Positions 8,353 to 17,716 of a DNA stretch of 34,154 nucleotides are shown here, in pieces (positions within the stretch are counted from its first letter, which is position 1; every line of letters starts with the position of its first letter). The translations under genes and the position numbers were made by a program. Location: NCBI GenBank assembly GCA_002308195.1, contig DBVU01000018.1, positions 1,465 through 35,618 of the forward strand, in the 5' to 3' direction. This DNA is from Bacteroidales bacterium UBA1256 (GTDB lineage: Bacteria > Bacteroidota > Bacteroidia > Bacteroidales > Paludibacteraceae). Below the pieces are notes generated by a model. The model ran no database searches and was not told the DNA's origin. It saw only the letters and a list, made by a program, of their open reading frames with translations.

Positions 8353-10167
8353 ATGAGACGCATATATTTGACTTGTAATTTGATTTTGCTCACAGGCCTA
8401 TGTGCCTTTGCGCAGAACGACAGTGCGCTCAACCGCAGCGTGACCGTAGAACGTGATTTCCAGCCGATCATCCAATCGGCAGGCAAAGTAGCAACCAAAC
8501 CGGCCGTGGTGGAGACCGATATAGAACCCGCTAAGGTGGAGTACTCGAATTATATCGCCGAAGTGAATCCGGGCACCAGTTTCAATCCATTGCTCTCACA
8601 GCCTTCACGATTCGGTCAGGGTAGGCTTTATCACGGTTATATCCGTGCAGCCCTTGGGCATAAGAACACTCTCTTCGATTTCGGATATCATCTGGATGAC
8701 GGCAAGAACAGCATACTGGATGTCTATGCACACCACAAAGCGCAATGGGGCCTGCGAGCGCTCAGCAATACGAAGGTGGGACTCAATTTCACCCATCCGT
8801 TCGAGCGCTGCGCTATCTATTTTGGTGTCAATGGCGGTAATATATACTACCACCGGTACGGTCATTTCTACGACTACGGTCTGGCTGACCCATCTAACCC
8901 TAATGCTCCAAGCGCATGGACCAAAGACAAGACGCTCTATCCATCGCCTGATTTCAAAGACATAGACGAGACTTCGCTGTGGACAGCTGAGGCCTATGTG
9001 GGAATCAAAGCAACACCGAAAGAGGAGACGCAATATCGCATACAAACAGGCTACAAACTATTTGCCAAACACGGAGCAGTGAGTGAGCATCAGATACGTA
9101 CGCATGCTGATTTTGACTGGCACCGCGATGCGCATCATGTGGGAATGAACGTCTATGTTCAGAATAATTTCCTGCAACTGATTTCGCTGGCGAATGTCAT
9201 ACCGGATTCGCTCTATCGCCCCAGACACAACATTCGTATGGAGCCATATTATGCTTATCTAGGCAAGCGCATACAACTACACCTTGGCGTCAATCTGGAT
9301 ATGAATATCGGCCGCGGGCAGAATAGTCTGTCGGGCGTAGAGAACCTCAGTTTTGCTCCATCGCCGCATGTGCACATGGAAGCGCAAATAGCCAAGAGCT
9401 GGTTGACACTCTATGCTGATGTATTGGGTTATCATGCGCTAGGTTCGCTGCAAGATTACATGGAGGATAACCGCTATCGTTTGATCCATGCGGGTATCAC
9501 CGAGCCGCATTATGCCACCTATGCTCCTGTAGATGCCGAACTGGGTTTCCATATTCGCCCCTATCGTGACCTGCTGATCGAGATACACGGAGGCTACGCC
9601 TATATCATGCACGCAGATGTATGGGTAGCTACGGCGGACACCACATCCACTTTCGCGCCGCTGAGCATGAAGTTGATTCCGGGTGATTTCACTCATCTGC
9701 ATACGAACTATCAACGTGGTAAAGTGGGCGGTCAGATCAATTACCACTATCAGGATATGGTTCGTGTTAATCTGCATGGAGACTACTATTTCTGGAGTGG
9801 TGACACTACGGTATACGACCGTCCTAACTGGGAACTGGGTCTGCGCATCGATGGACGTATCGACAAGCACTGGTCGCTCTATTCGAACAACTATTTTGCC
9901 GGCAAACGTCTGGCGCTGGCTACGGATGGCGAACATTGGCTCAAACCGACCATCGAACTAGACCTAGGTTTGCAGTACGAGATGTGGGTAGGCAAGGCTG
10001 CCAAGGCTCTGGAGAATGACCGCGGAACAAATGTTCGCCCGCTACCGGAACCGAACCTGGCTTTCTTCTTCCAGCTGAACAATTTCATCCATCGCAAGAA
10101 CGACATCTACTATGGCTATACGTCCGAAGGTATCAATTTCCTGCTTGGTCTGACATTCAAGTTCTAA
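8353..10167 (+). CDS. Outer-membrane beta-barrel protein, function unknown
   Basis: This 604-residue protein has a signal peptide (MRRIYLTCNLILLTGLCAFAQ), then an N-terminal segment with VERDFQPIIQSAGK, then a long stretch of alternating aromatic and polar strands ending in a terminal Phe (GLTFKF), which is the usual beta-barrel C-terminus recognised by the BAM machine. No CarboxypepD_reg domain or TonB plug is seen, so it is not a typical TonB-dependent receptor. It directly follows the TPR gene (1 bp gap) and closes the operon before a strong terminator. It may work with the TPR protein in the envelope. A link to polyamine passage across the outer membrane is possible but only inferred from position. 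Confidence 0.82.
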   Translation: MRRIYLTCNLILLTGLCAFAQNDSALNRSVTVERDFQPIIQSAGKVATKPAVVETDIEPAKVEYSNYIAEVNPGTSFNPLLSQPSRFGQGRLYHGYIRAALGHKNTLFDFGYHLDDGKNSILDVYAHHKAQWGLRALSNTKVGLNFTHPFERCAIYFGVNGGNIYYHRYGHFYDYGLADPSNPNAPSAWTKDKTLYPSPDFKDIDETSLWTAEAYVGIKATPKEETQYRIQTGYKLFAKHGAVSEHQIRTHADFDWHRDAHHVGMNVYVQNNFLQLISLANVIPDSLYRPRHNIRMEPYYAYLGKRIQLHLGVNLDMNIGRGQNSLSGVENLSFAPSPHVHMEAQIAKSWLTLYADVLGYHALGSLQDYMEDNRYRLIHAGITEPHYATYAPVDAELGFHIRPYRDLLIEIHGGYAYIMHADVWVATADTTSTFAPLSMKLIPGDFTHLHTNYQRGKVGGQINYHYQDMVRVNLHGDYYFWSGDTTVYDRPNWELGLRIDGRIDKHWSLYSNNYFAGKRLALATDGEHWLKPTIELDLGLQYEMWVGKAAKALENDRGTNVRPLPEPNLAFFFQLNNFIHRKNDIYYGYTSEGINFLLGLTFKF

Positions 10168-10192
10168 TAAGGAGAAGATTGTCAATAAACAG

Positions 10193-10221
10193 AAGCAACG
10201 CCTCAACGGGCGTTGCTTTCT
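10193..10221 (+). terminator. Rho-independent terminator after the pot operon
   Basis: AAGCAACGCC at 10193-10202 pairs perfectly with GGCGTTGCTT at 10209-10218 across a 6-nt loop, followed by a T-rich tail. It lies between two converging genes and could stop transcription from both sides, although the tail is better on the plus strand. Confidence 0.85.
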
Positions 10222-10249
10222 TGTTATCGGTAAATTTCTTACAGGTTGA

Positions 10250-11362
10250 TTACTTTACCAAGCGGCCATCCATGGTGTATAGGCCATCTTGCGTACGAAC
10301 ATAGAGCGTGTTGCCAATCAGCACCTTGGTCCGCTCTCCATTCTCCAGAGAGGTTACAGTCTCTATGCCTTCGCCCCATTTACGAGTAAACTTGAAGATA
10401 GGCGGATTGCCATCATCCGAATCGGAAGTAGTATAGAACGTGTCATCATCAAGCCAGCATATCGCTTCACCTTGCCACTCAGTCGTGTTATAAGCTTTCA
10501 GAGGTTGCGGTTGACGCTGGATAGCATCCGCTACACTCTCGCCGTCCTGACGAACCCAATAAAGTACCCAGCAATAGGTAGAAACAATATTGTTGTGGTT
10601 CTTTATCAAGATATATTTGCCGTCCGGCGAGATATCGGCTGCGGTTACAAGGTGGAAGCCTCTATAACGCAATTGTTTGCCTTCATATGTTCCATACCCA
10701 ATATCCGTTTGCAAGCCAAGATCACATATGTACTCCAATGTCTGCACCTCATCGCCATAATCCAGCCGGAAAGGCAAGCGAAAAACTTGGCACACATCGT
10801 AATAAACCTTAGTGATGATGTAGATCATCTGCTCCACATTGTCATACATCAGAGCTTCGTTGTTATGACTCTTACCATCCGGATATACATACTTGATATA
10901 ATTAGGAGTAACGGTTTGCTCCGGAGCGTTCACGGAATCAATAGCCGGTTCCTCGAAATAGATGATTCGATAGTCGGTACGCTGCTCGTCATTATCGCCG
11001 AAAGAACCTATAAATAGATAGTTCGTTCCTTCATAGACACCGCCGGACATATCTTCCCAATCCCATCCAACGGTCTTAGACATATTCAGTTTGCAGGCGC
11101 GTTTTTCACCTTTCTCATCAGTGGCGATGATATACTTGGCGGTCTCATCGCTCTGCATCCAGATATAACCCGGAGTTACACGCGAACAGGCTATACCCGA
11201 CACCTCAATGATATTGGCATTAATATCCAGTGTGCCGCATTGCTTCTTTTGCCACGAATAATTCCACTCCAACGTATCGCCGTTGTAGACCAATTTGGGA
11301 GCTGCAAATACTGCCGTACTTGCCAGCAACAAACATCCTAAAAAAACTAATTTACGAAACAT
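10250..11362 (-). CDS. Secreted beta-propeller-like protein with T9SS-type tail (paralogue A)
   Basis: This 370-residue protein has a signal peptide ending in VFAA and a body with the motif EVSGIACSRVTPGYIWMQSD. That motif resembles the first blade of phytase-like or esterase-like beta-propellers, where a 'xSGIAxSRxxPGxxW' strand is common. The C-terminus (KVLIGNTLYVRTQDGLYTMDG) matches the sorting-tail pattern shared by five proteins here. It is a clear paralogue of the gene just upstream (11383-12504), sharing long blocks such as YDNVEQ-IYI-TKVYYDVCQVF and GFHL-TAADISPDG. The 20-bp gap between the two indicates tandem duplication and cotranscription. The substrate is unknown. It probably sits at the end of the PUL transcript. 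Confidence 0.8.
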   Translation of the reverse strand: MFRKLVFLGCLLLASTAVFAAPKLVYNGDTLEWNYSWQKKQCGTLDINANIIEVSGIACSRVTPGYIWMQSDETAKYIIATDEKGEKRACKLNMSKTVGWDWEDMSGGVYEGTNYLFIGSFGDNDEQRTDYRIIYFEEPAIDSVNAPEQTVTPNYIKYVYPDGKSHNNEALMYDNVEQMIYIITKVYYDVCQVFRLPFRLDYGDEVQTLEYICDLGLQTDIGYGTYEGKQLRYRGFHLVTAADISPDGKYILIKNHNNIVSTYCWVLYWVRQDGESVADAIQRQPQPLKAYNTTEWQGEAICWLDDDTFYTTSDSDDGNPPIFKFTRKWGEGIETVTSLENGERTKVLIGNTLYVRTQDGLYTMDGRLVK

Positions 11363-11382
11363 ATCTATTCGGATTTATGATT

Positions 11383-12504
11383 TTACTTCACCTGGCGACC
11401 ATCCATCGTATATAGGCCCGCCGATGTACGAACATACAGCGTATTGCCAATCAGCACCTTTGCTCGTTCGCTTTTCTCCATCTCATCTATATTCTCTATA
11501 CCTTCTGGATAGGGTTTAACATACTTGTACAACGGAGGCTCACCGTCATCATCGCTAACGGTATAGAATACGTTGTTGTCGAGCCAGCACATCGCCTCGC
11601 CTTGCCATTCTTGTTCATAACTCTGTATGACTTCCGGTTGACGTTGCAACGTCTCGCTGATACTCTCGTTGCCTTCGCGTTTCCAGAGCAGTATCCACGA
11701 GTATTCCTCGCCGTTATCTTGCGCCGTGTTGTTTTGGTTCTTGATGAGGATTAGGCTGCCATCAGGCGAGATATCAGCAGCAGTAGCTAGGTGGAAACCT
11801 TTGTACCGTCTGTTTGTGCCACTAATTACACCTTCGCCGATATCTGTCTGCAAGCCCAGATCGCACACATATTCCAGTGTTTGTACCTCAGTGCCATAGT
11901 CCAGACTCATGTCCAGGCTGAATACCTGACATACGTCGTAATAGACTTTAGTCACAATATAGATTTTCTGCTCGATGTTATCATACATCATTGATTCTGC
12001 ATTGTGCTTGATGCCTCCGGGATATTGGAAATTGATGACCGACGGAGCAATGGTTATAGATTTACTTCCGGTAATCTCCGGCTCCTCCAGATAAACTATC
12101 TTATAGTTGCCCGTGCTGGCATTGTTGTCGCCAAAAGCGCCGATAAAGAGGTAGTTGACGCCATTGTAAACACCGCCACACATATCTTCCCAGTCGCTAC
12201 GACCAACCTTCGGAGTCAGGTTAACCAGTTTCTGACGGGTCTTGCCTTTCTCATCGGTTGCAATGATGCAATCGGAGTAGTCGTCACTCTCCATCCAGAT
12301 ATAACCCGGAGTGACGCGCGAACAAGCTATACCGGATATCTCAACTAATCCGGCCGACTTCTTCAGGTCACCGATATAGGTACGTTTATATTCGTTATTG
12401 AATGGCAACGTATCGCCATTGAACACTAATGGTTCTGGATTAGCTGCCGTGCAAGTAGCAATCAACAGCAGAAAACAGCCCAAAAACAAATTGCGAATAG
12501 ACAT
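11383..12504 (-). CDS. Secreted beta-propeller-like protein with T9SS-type tail (paralogue B)
   Basis: This 373-residue secreted protein has a signal peptide MSIRNLFLGCFLLLIATCTA, then GDTLPFNNEYKRTYIGDL and the same EVSGIACSRVTPGYIWMESD block as its downstream paralogue. Repeated beta-strand and loop patterns with DG/DD turns fit a propeller fold (inference). The C-terminal KVLIGNTLYVRTSAGLYTMDG matches the shared sorting tail, suggesting export to the cell surface by T9SS. No hydrolase motif is recognised. The region upstream (12505-12615) contains a long imperfect hairpin but no convincing promoter, so it is probably read from the upstream genes. Confidence 0.8.
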   Translation of the reverse strand: MSIRNLFLGCFLLLIATCTAANPEPLVFNGDTLPFNNEYKRTYIGDLKKSAGLVEISGIACSRVTPGYIWMESDDYSDCIIATDEKGKTRQKLVNLTPKVGRSDWEDMCGGVYNGVNYLFIGAFGDNNASTGNYKIVYLEEPEITGSKSITIAPSVINFQYPGGIKHNAESMMYDNIEQKIYIVTKVYYDVCQVFSLDMSLDYGTEVQTLEYVCDLGLQTDIGEGVISGTNRRYKGFHLATAADISPDGSLILIKNQNNTAQDNGEEYSWILLWKREGNESISETLQRQPEVIQSYEQEWQGEAMCWLDNNVFYTVSDDDGEPPLYKYVKPYPEGIENIDEMEKSERAKVLIGNTLYVRTSAGLYTMDGRQVK

Positions 12505-12523
12505 AACAGACTAATCTTTATAA

Positions 12524-12575
12524 TTCTCCCCACGAGGTCATCCTTCCAAGCAAGGAAGAATGCCTCCGTGGAGAA
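12524..12575 (-). terminator. Long imperfect hairpin between secreted-protein genes
   Basis: On the minus strand, TTCTCCACGGAGG can pair with CCTCGTGGGGAGAA with small bulges. A second hairpin, CTTCC/GGAAG, nests inside. It follows the stop of the 12616 gene by about 40 bp. There is no T run after it, so it may be an RNA-processing or 3'-stability element, or only a weak terminator that separates expression of the two flanking genes. Confidence 0.4.
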
Positions 12576-12615
12576 AATGGTATTTGACTCTAAATCTTAG
12601 CCTCGAGGGCACGGA

Positions 12616-13695
12616 TTACTTAACTTCTGCGCCGAGAGCGTTGAAAGTCTTGCCATCACGAACGATCAGCACTTGACCGTCACGGATAACCTTCGTTGCC
12701 TGAACGTTGCTATTCACGTTCTCTACGCCCGAACCACCTTGAGCAGTGAGAGTCAGTGAATTGAGTTTCATCTCTGACCATTCAACATGGTTGGAGAAGC
12801 GAAGCATGTATTTGCCTGCGGGAACAGCCGACAAATCCCACTCGCCGACTGCCACCTCAGCACCTTCTGCCAAGTCACTGGAAGCGAATGTTGCCACTAC
12901 AGCATTGGTTGCTACATTGACTAATTTGAGGTCAACCGAAGCCGTATTAGTACTGGAGATATCAGCCTTGATATCGTACTTGGCAGGATTGGTCAGTTCT
13001 ACAGCCCAAGAAGCCCACAATTCTACGTCATTCGCCGAGCCGGCCACAGCCATATTAAGCGAGGAAGCAGGAGTCAGTGCTTCGTGGCTGGAATAGATAT
13101 CAACGGCTGCATGGGTACCATTGAGGTTAGCATAAGTATACGGCTTTACAATAATGGGGTGATAACTATTCTCGCTCCATTTCCATTCTGTACCTATGGC
13201 GTTATCTTCAGGGGAATTCGGCATATATTTAGCCCAATTGAACAACATATAGGCATAGCAATCTCCCGTAAAAGGAATACCGGTGAAAGTACTTTGCACA
13301 ATAATCACCTCGCCAATCGTACCATCGGAACTAGAAGCGCCATCATTGCCATCCCAAGGTCCCATCTCATAGTCCGGTCCGAAAGACGGGCAATACCAAG
13401 CATTGCCGGCAGCTGTTGTTGCAACATTTTTGTCAGCATCGACATAGGTTACGGGAAGGCCGGGATATGTTGTTGTTTCTGCAGCCGTACGCTCAACCAT
13501 TACGCAGATAGCTGCACCCGTCGGTAAAGTAAGTCCGGTTTGAGGAACAACCATCTTAAAGATAGGAGTAGCACCCGGATTGCTAAGCATAGGCACCTCT
13601 GCCCAATCGGCATTGTCGCCATCAATCTCAATGGTTTGTGCATTGAGTGTTAACGCAGCGCAAAAAGCAACTGCAAACAAGAACATTTTTTTCAT
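12616..13695 (-). CDS. Secreted CBM-like protein with T9SS-type tail
   Basis: This 359-residue protein has a signal peptide MKKMFLFAVAFCAALTLNAQ. The mature part begins IEIDGDNADWAEVPML, the 'DGxxxDW' opening typical of CBM9/DOMON-like beta-sandwich domains. A second beta-sandwich follows (KYDIKADISSTN ... VPAGKYMLRFSN, about 235-310), resembling sugar-binding modules. The C-terminus ATKVIRDGQVLIVRDGKTF carries the shared sorting tail. No catalytic residues are evident, so a surface glycan-binding role for the PUL is the best guess. It lies 49 bp downstream of the EamA transporter. The opening motif is also seen in the lipoprotein at 17781-18557. Confidence 0.72.
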   Translation of the reverse strand: MKKMFLFAVAFCAALTLNAQTIEIDGDNADWAEVPMLSNPGATPIFKMVVPQTGLTLPTGAAICVMVERTAAETTTYPGLPVTYVDADKNVATTAAGNAWYCPSFGPDYEMGPWDGNDGASSSDGTIGEVIIVQSTFTGIPFTGDCYAYMLFNWAKYMPNSPEDNAIGTEWKWSENSYHPIIVKPYTYANLNGTHAAVDIYSSHEALTPASSLNMAVAGSANDVELWASWAVELTNPAKYDIKADISSTNTASVDLKLVNVATNAVVATFASSDLAEGAEVAVGEWDLSAVPAGKYMLRFSNHVEWSEMKLNSLTLTAQGGSGVENVNSNVQATKVIRDGQVLIVRDGKTFNALGAEVK

Positions 13696-13744
13696 AATAA
13701 TAAAATTTAAAGGGTTAGTATTGGTGGTTATTCAACCTTGTTAA

Positions 13745-14617
13745 CTATTTCGACAATGCATACATAGCGAATGCTGCGCAGCATATACCTGCTATCTGCA
13801 GCGGATTCGGAATAACGCTGAGAATAATGAGCGACAGCAATACGGTAACCATCGGTGACAAACCTTCCATCGGCGAAACGATAACAGCTTTACCGTAACG
13901 ATAAGCATAGACGAGTGTTAGAGCACCGATAGAGTTCAGTATCTGGATACCGAAGCAACCTAGGCTGGTATTGACGGACTCTTGTGCGGCAAAGAAAGCA
14001 GCAGCATCACCGTTCATAAACCATGCTACGGGAATCAGCACCAGTCCGGTCAGCGCCATCCATACGAAGATAGACTCAGCGTCCATGGTGTTGTTGGCAA
14101 ACTTCATGAAGAAGCCTTGGATACCCCAAGCAAAGAGTACCAAAATAGCCAAAACGATCCACAGCCATCCGCTAACAGGACTGCCTTCCTGACCTGTCTC
14201 AAGCGAAAGCAGCAATATAGCTACCAATGCCACTGCAATACCGGCCACTTGCCAACGCGTAGCTTTCTCTTTGAGGAAGATAGCGGCCAACGTGATAACG
14301 ATAACCGGCGACATCGAGATAAACGGATAGATAATATAGCTGGGGCCGAGTGTCAGTGCCTTGAAGAGTACCAACTGACCGCCTGCGCCCAACAGACCTA
14401 CGGTGCAACCTAGCAACGCCGATTTACCGTCATGCAAGAACTTACCCTTGTTGATAATGAGCGCCACGATAGCGCAAGGAATCATAGACAAGGCCCAGAG
14501 GATATACACTACGGTATCAGGTATACCATTCTGAATCTGATAGCCGGAGAATGCGCCCCATACACCCCATGTAACAACGGTGATGAGGATAAATAGTAAC
14601 CAAAGTTTGTCTTTCAT
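13745..14617 (-). CDS. EamA/DMT-family transporter
   Basis: This 290-residue inner-membrane protein has about ten hydrophobic segments arranged as two repeated halves, the layout of drug/metabolite transporters (EamA domains). The first helix WLLFILITVVTWGVWGAFSG and the end-of-half motifs (PVIVITLAAIFLKEKATRWQ, and PMVTVLLSLIILSV in the second half) fit the family. Members carry sugars, amino acids or nucleotide derivatives. In this PUL, where no MFS sugar permease is present, it may bring the released sugar from the periplasm to the cytoplasm (inference). It starts 12 bp after the GH31 gene, so the two are surely cotranscribed. Confidence 0.9.
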   Translation of the reverse strand: MKDKLWLLFILITVVTWGVWGAFSGYQIQNGIPDTVVYILWALSMIPCAIVALIINKGKFLHDGKSALLGCTVGLLGAGGQLVLFKALTLGPSYIIYPFISMSPVIVITLAAIFLKEKATRWQVAGIAVALVAILLLSLETGQEGSPVSGWLWIVLAILVLFAWGIQGFFMKFANNTMDAESIFVWMALTGLVLIPVAWFMNGDAAAFFAAQESVNTSLGCFGIQILNSIGALTLVYAYRYGKAVIVSPMEGLSPMVTVLLSLIILSVIPNPLQIAGICCAAFAMYALSK

Positions 14618-14629
14618 ATACTTATTGAT

Positions 14630-16168
14630 TTATTTGATTTTCTCAAAATAAGGAAGGCGTGCTAAAGGAACGGAAATCTTATACGTCTTTCCGCCTTTGT
14701 ATTTCTTGCCTTGCTCGTCACGCCAGGTTCCTTTAGGTAATTTCACTTCACGCGACAACTCGTTCGTCACAACAGGTGCCACAAGATATTTGTCTCCCAG
14801 CATAAACTGGTCTTTGCATGTCTCAAATTCTTGATGCGGGAACTGATATTCCATCAGCCGCACAATAGGCTCACCTGTCTCGGCTGCTTGACGTGCGTAC
14901 CGCATGATATACGGTCCGAACTGAGCATGCAGTTTCGCCATGCGCTGCACGATAGCCAGGTTCTCTTTCGATAGGATTCGCCATGGCGCAACAGAGAACT
15001 GCATCATCGGCATCAACGCATGCACTTGTGCCGAACGAACTATCAGGGCTTGATCAAACTCATCCTCTTTGATATCGAGAAAGGCGGCGAACTGTCCTCC
15101 TCCTACCATATCCGGACAAGCATAGGCATAGCCTAAGAGACCTGCTACGCACATCTGCGGAATCAGTTGCTGCACTGCAGCCCAACTATAGTCTTTGTCA
15201 CCCAAACGCTGTACAAGCGGTTGACCGCCCATCTTCCAGCATGCACGATATTCGTTGAAGGGGAACGCCAGACCTATCTTCGCCCACGAGGTGGTGTGGT
15301 CCACGTTCGTTGCATTCTGGTCATAAGCACTGATGGCTGTAGAAGCATAGCAGTTGTTATCGCCCGCATCAAACTTAAAGCCGTCAATACCATATTCCTC
15401 CTGCGCCCGGTGCAATACACTAACGAAATAATCCGCTGCTGCGGGATTAGTGAGATCGTAGCATGCGCTATACCCATTCCACCAGTTCAGGATAGCCGTT
15501 CCTCCGTCAGGATTGCGCAGCAAATAGCCTTTTGACTCCAGGTCACGGTATTCCGGCGAATCAGGGCTGACAAACGGACAAATCCACACCATAACTTTGA
15601 AACCCAATGCATGCAATTCGTCTATCATTGCTTTCGCTTCAGGAAAACGCTCTGACTTGAACTCAAAATTTCCGTAATAGCGTTGCCAGTTATCGTCTAT
15701 CATCAGCACACCGGCCGGAAAACCATTGTCTATCACGGCATGGGCATAGCGCAAGATATCTACTTGGTTCTGATTGTACATCAGTTCAATCCAGGTATTA
15801 TACTGCGGCATGGTGAAAAAGAGCGTATCTGGCAACTGGCCATTGGCTGGAAAAAACTTCGCCTGAGCGGCCATATATGCCTCGCGTAGACTCTCGCCTG
15901 CTTTCACTACCTCTGTAGGCTCTGAGATGAATATCTTGCCTTCTTTCGCCTCAAAGGTAAAGGCTTGGTCGCTCCACATATATTCACCCTCGGAGGAAAG
16001 AAAGAGCGGCACAAGTTGGTTGTTGGCATCCTGCGTGAGCATATTGAATGCCGGCAAGTCGGTATAGGGCTGCTCGTGTCCCAAACCGACAGAAGCACCC
16101 CACCAGTTTTGGGCAGAAAGCATCAAGGAACAAAGTGCCAAGTATACTATAACGATGACTTTTTTCAT
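14630..16168 (-). CDS. Glycoside hydrolase family 31 enzyme, short form
   Basis: This 512-residue periplasmic or exported enzyme has a signal peptide MKKVIVIVYLALCSLMLSAQ. A short N-terminal beta-sandwich (to about 120) is followed by a (beta/alpha)8 barrel. GH31 hallmarks are the catalytic nucleophile Asp267 in GFKFDAG, the candidate acid/base Asp324 in QRLGDKDYSW, the strand motif GVLMIDDNW, and LGDKYLVAPVV in the C-terminal region. It is shorter than classical alpha-glucosidases of the family (700 or more). GH31 includes alpha-glucosidases, alpha-xylosidases and some alpha-galactosidases. The GFKFDAG nucleophile context and the GH36 neighbour make an alpha-galactosidase activity plausible but unproven. 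Confidence 0.9.
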   Translation of the reverse strand: MKKVIVIVYLALCSLMLSAQNWWGASVGLGHEQPYTDLPAFNMLTQDANNQLVPLFLSSEGEYMWSDQAFTFEAKEGKIFISEPTEVVKAGESLREAYMAAQAKFFPANGQLPDTLFFTMPQYNTWIELMYNQNQVDILRYAHAVIDNGFPAGVLMIDDNWQRYYGNFEFKSERFPEAKAMIDELHALGFKVMVWICPFVSPDSPEYRDLESKGYLLRNPDGGTAILNWWNGYSACYDLTNPAAADYFVSVLHRAQEEYGIDGFKFDAGDNNCYASTAISAYDQNATNVDHTTSWAKIGLAFPFNEYRACWKMGGQPLVQRLGDKDYSWAAVQQLIPQMCVAGLLGYAYACPDMVGGGQFAAFLDIKEDEFDQALIVRSAQVHALMPMMQFSVAPWRILSKENLAIVQRMAKLHAQFGPYIMRYARQAAETGEPIVRLMEYQFPHQEFETCKDQFMLGDKYLVAPVVTNELSREVKLPKGTWRDEQGKKYKGGKTYKISVPLARLPYFEKIK

Positions 16169-16227
16169 ACTATGCTTTTATCTTTGAGCGAGCACCGCGA
16201 GCGTCTTTGTTCTTGGATCGGAGCGGT

Positions 16228-17655
16228 CTATTGTATCGTAATATCCGTCAGATAGTTGTAGCCCGTCTCCTCGTCCCAGCAATCTTTATTAGCTAGACGA
16301 ATACTATAACGCGGATCATTGTACAGCGATGGATACGGATCGGGCAGATTCATATAGAGTTTGTATGTGCCTTGCATCTCGGCATCGAGTGTGCAATCAA
16401 GGGTAAATCGATGCTCACCTGGCAACCAGAAACGCGGATCTTCGGTTTGCTCATATACAAACTTCTGCGTCGGGTCGCACGTGCTGACAAATACCAATTC
16501 CAAACCACGTTTGTTCATCGGGGCAGCAAAACCACGATTGTTCAATACGAAATATACCTCAAATTTTTCTCCTGCCCGTGGAACGGTGGTCAGGATGATC
16601 TTGTTCAATGCTAAACGATAGCCTAAACGTAACATGATAGTGTCCATTGTACCATCGTTTCGCCACATATTAGTTACAGACTCGCGATAGTCACGATTGA
16701 GATAGGTCCAGTGGTAGCGTTTCATCTCGCTAATAGCATGCGAGCCATCAGAAGCAGAACACTTCTCACAAGTCTCGCCGCCCATGATAGTGTATTTGGT
16801 ATCGGCGGCCCAAAAATCGCGGTCTGTCTGATTGCGATAGGTACCGACGTCGTTGCTCGAAGAAACAAAGCAGTCGTTGTGTCCGCAGATACGAGCTTTA
16901 GGCGTCGGAAGGAAGGCTTCGTCGGCTGTCAACGGCGAAGACAACGAATCGCCACGCATCTTCAGGTAACGCATCTTGTAAGCCGGTATTCGCAAACCAA
17001 TCTGACGGTCCGAAGGAACCACGTCCAGCATGTGCTCCAAAACTTCCCAGCGCATTTCGAGATCAGAATCTTTGCTTGGGTTCATCTTGTAACCCGAGTC
17101 GGTGTAGTACCATTCGCCCCAAGAACCGAGCCATCCGCATTGTACGCAGAAAATAACATCGGAATGTTTTTGCAGATATGGAGCAATCTGGTCTATATGT
17201 TTGTGAACCCATTCTGGAGTAGCATTCCAAGGTTTATCTTTGGAATCCATGCTACTTTTATAGGAGAAGCGCACAACTACTTTACCGCCGCCTTGACGCA
17301 GAGCATTCATATTTGTTTCCAAGCGATCTAAGAACTCTTGGGGAATATCGGAATCCATGTAATCGGTCAGATAATAGGAGTGTAGATAAAGCGTCATTTT
17401 GTATTTCGAGGAGCGTAGGTTGTTAATCACAGTTGCATCTGCATGTGAGGTTAAATCACTCGAAACAAAATAAGATTGCGAGAATAGACCTCGCTCTGGG
17501 TTAGGGAATAGGTCGTTGGTTTCAGTGAATTTCACTACGGTTCCTTCCGGTTCCGGGGGTCCCGGAGTAGGAGTGGGAGTAGGAGTTGGTTCCGGTTTAG
17601 GTTTGCACCCTACGAGCAATAGAAGGGTTAGTGCTATGGGCCAAATATTTCTCAT
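16228..17655 (-). CDS. DUF4874/DUF4832 lipoprotein
   Basis: This 475-residue lipoprotein (lipobox LLLVGC, Cys at 17) is followed by a Pro/Thr linker. The body begins with the DUF4874 signature NPERGLFSQSYF and contains GGGKVVVRFSYK and QCGWLGSWGEWYY, resembling a TIM-barrel glycosidase core. The C-terminal half has the DUF4832 pattern (HWTYLNRDY, then a beta-sandwich). From family knowledge the pair is frequent in Bacteroidota PULs and is suspected to be glycan-active, but no activity is assigned. GEW near residue 180 could offer an acid/base Glu (inference). It is the first gene after the strong internal terminator of the PUL and may be transcribed less than the susCD genes. Confidence 0.85.
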   Translation of the reverse strand: MRNIWPIALTLLLLVGCKPKPEPTPTPTPTPGPPEPEGTVVKFTETNDLFPNPERGLFSQSYFVSSDLTSHADATVINNLRSSKYKMTLYLHSYYLTDYMDSDIPQEFLDRLETNMNALRQGGGKVVVRFSYKSSMDSKDKPWNATPEWVHKHIDQIAPYLQKHSDVIFCVQCGWLGSWGEWYYTDSGYKMNPSKDSDLEMRWEVLEHMLDVVPSDRQIGLRIPAYKMRYLKMRGDSLSSPLTADEAFLPTPKARICGHNDCFVSSSNDVGTYRNQTDRDFWAADTKYTIMGGETCEKCSASDGSHAISEMKRYHWTYLNRDYRESVTNMWRNDGTMDTIMLRLGYRLALNKIILTTVPRAGEKFEVYFVLNNRGFAAPMNKRGLELVFVSTCDPTQKFVYEQTEDPRFWLPGEHRFTLDCTLDAEMQGTYKLYMNLPDPYPSLYNDPRYSIRLANKDCWDEETGYNYLTDITIQ

Positions 17656-17669
17656 AACAGATTTTTAAT

Positions 17670-17716
17670 AAAAAACAGTACCGATGGGGGAGCGGTGTGC
17701 TCCCCACACCGGTACT
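17670..17716 (-). terminator. Strong internal terminator/attenuator in the PUL
   Basis: Read on the minus strand, AGTACCG pairs with CGGTACT (17710-17716 with 17677-17683) and GGGGAGC with GCTCCCC (17699-17705 with 17687-17693), followed by TGTTTTTTATT. This is a textbook intrinsic terminator. It lies between the surface lipoprotein gene and the DUF4874 gene, with no clear promoter after it, so the downstream genes depend on read-through. Confidence 0.88.

Noticed and set aside
10289..11017. 242-residue plus-strand open frame opposite the propeller-like gene
   Set aside because: The opposite strand has a signal peptide, sorting tail and a full-length paralogue next door; the plus-strand frame has none of these.
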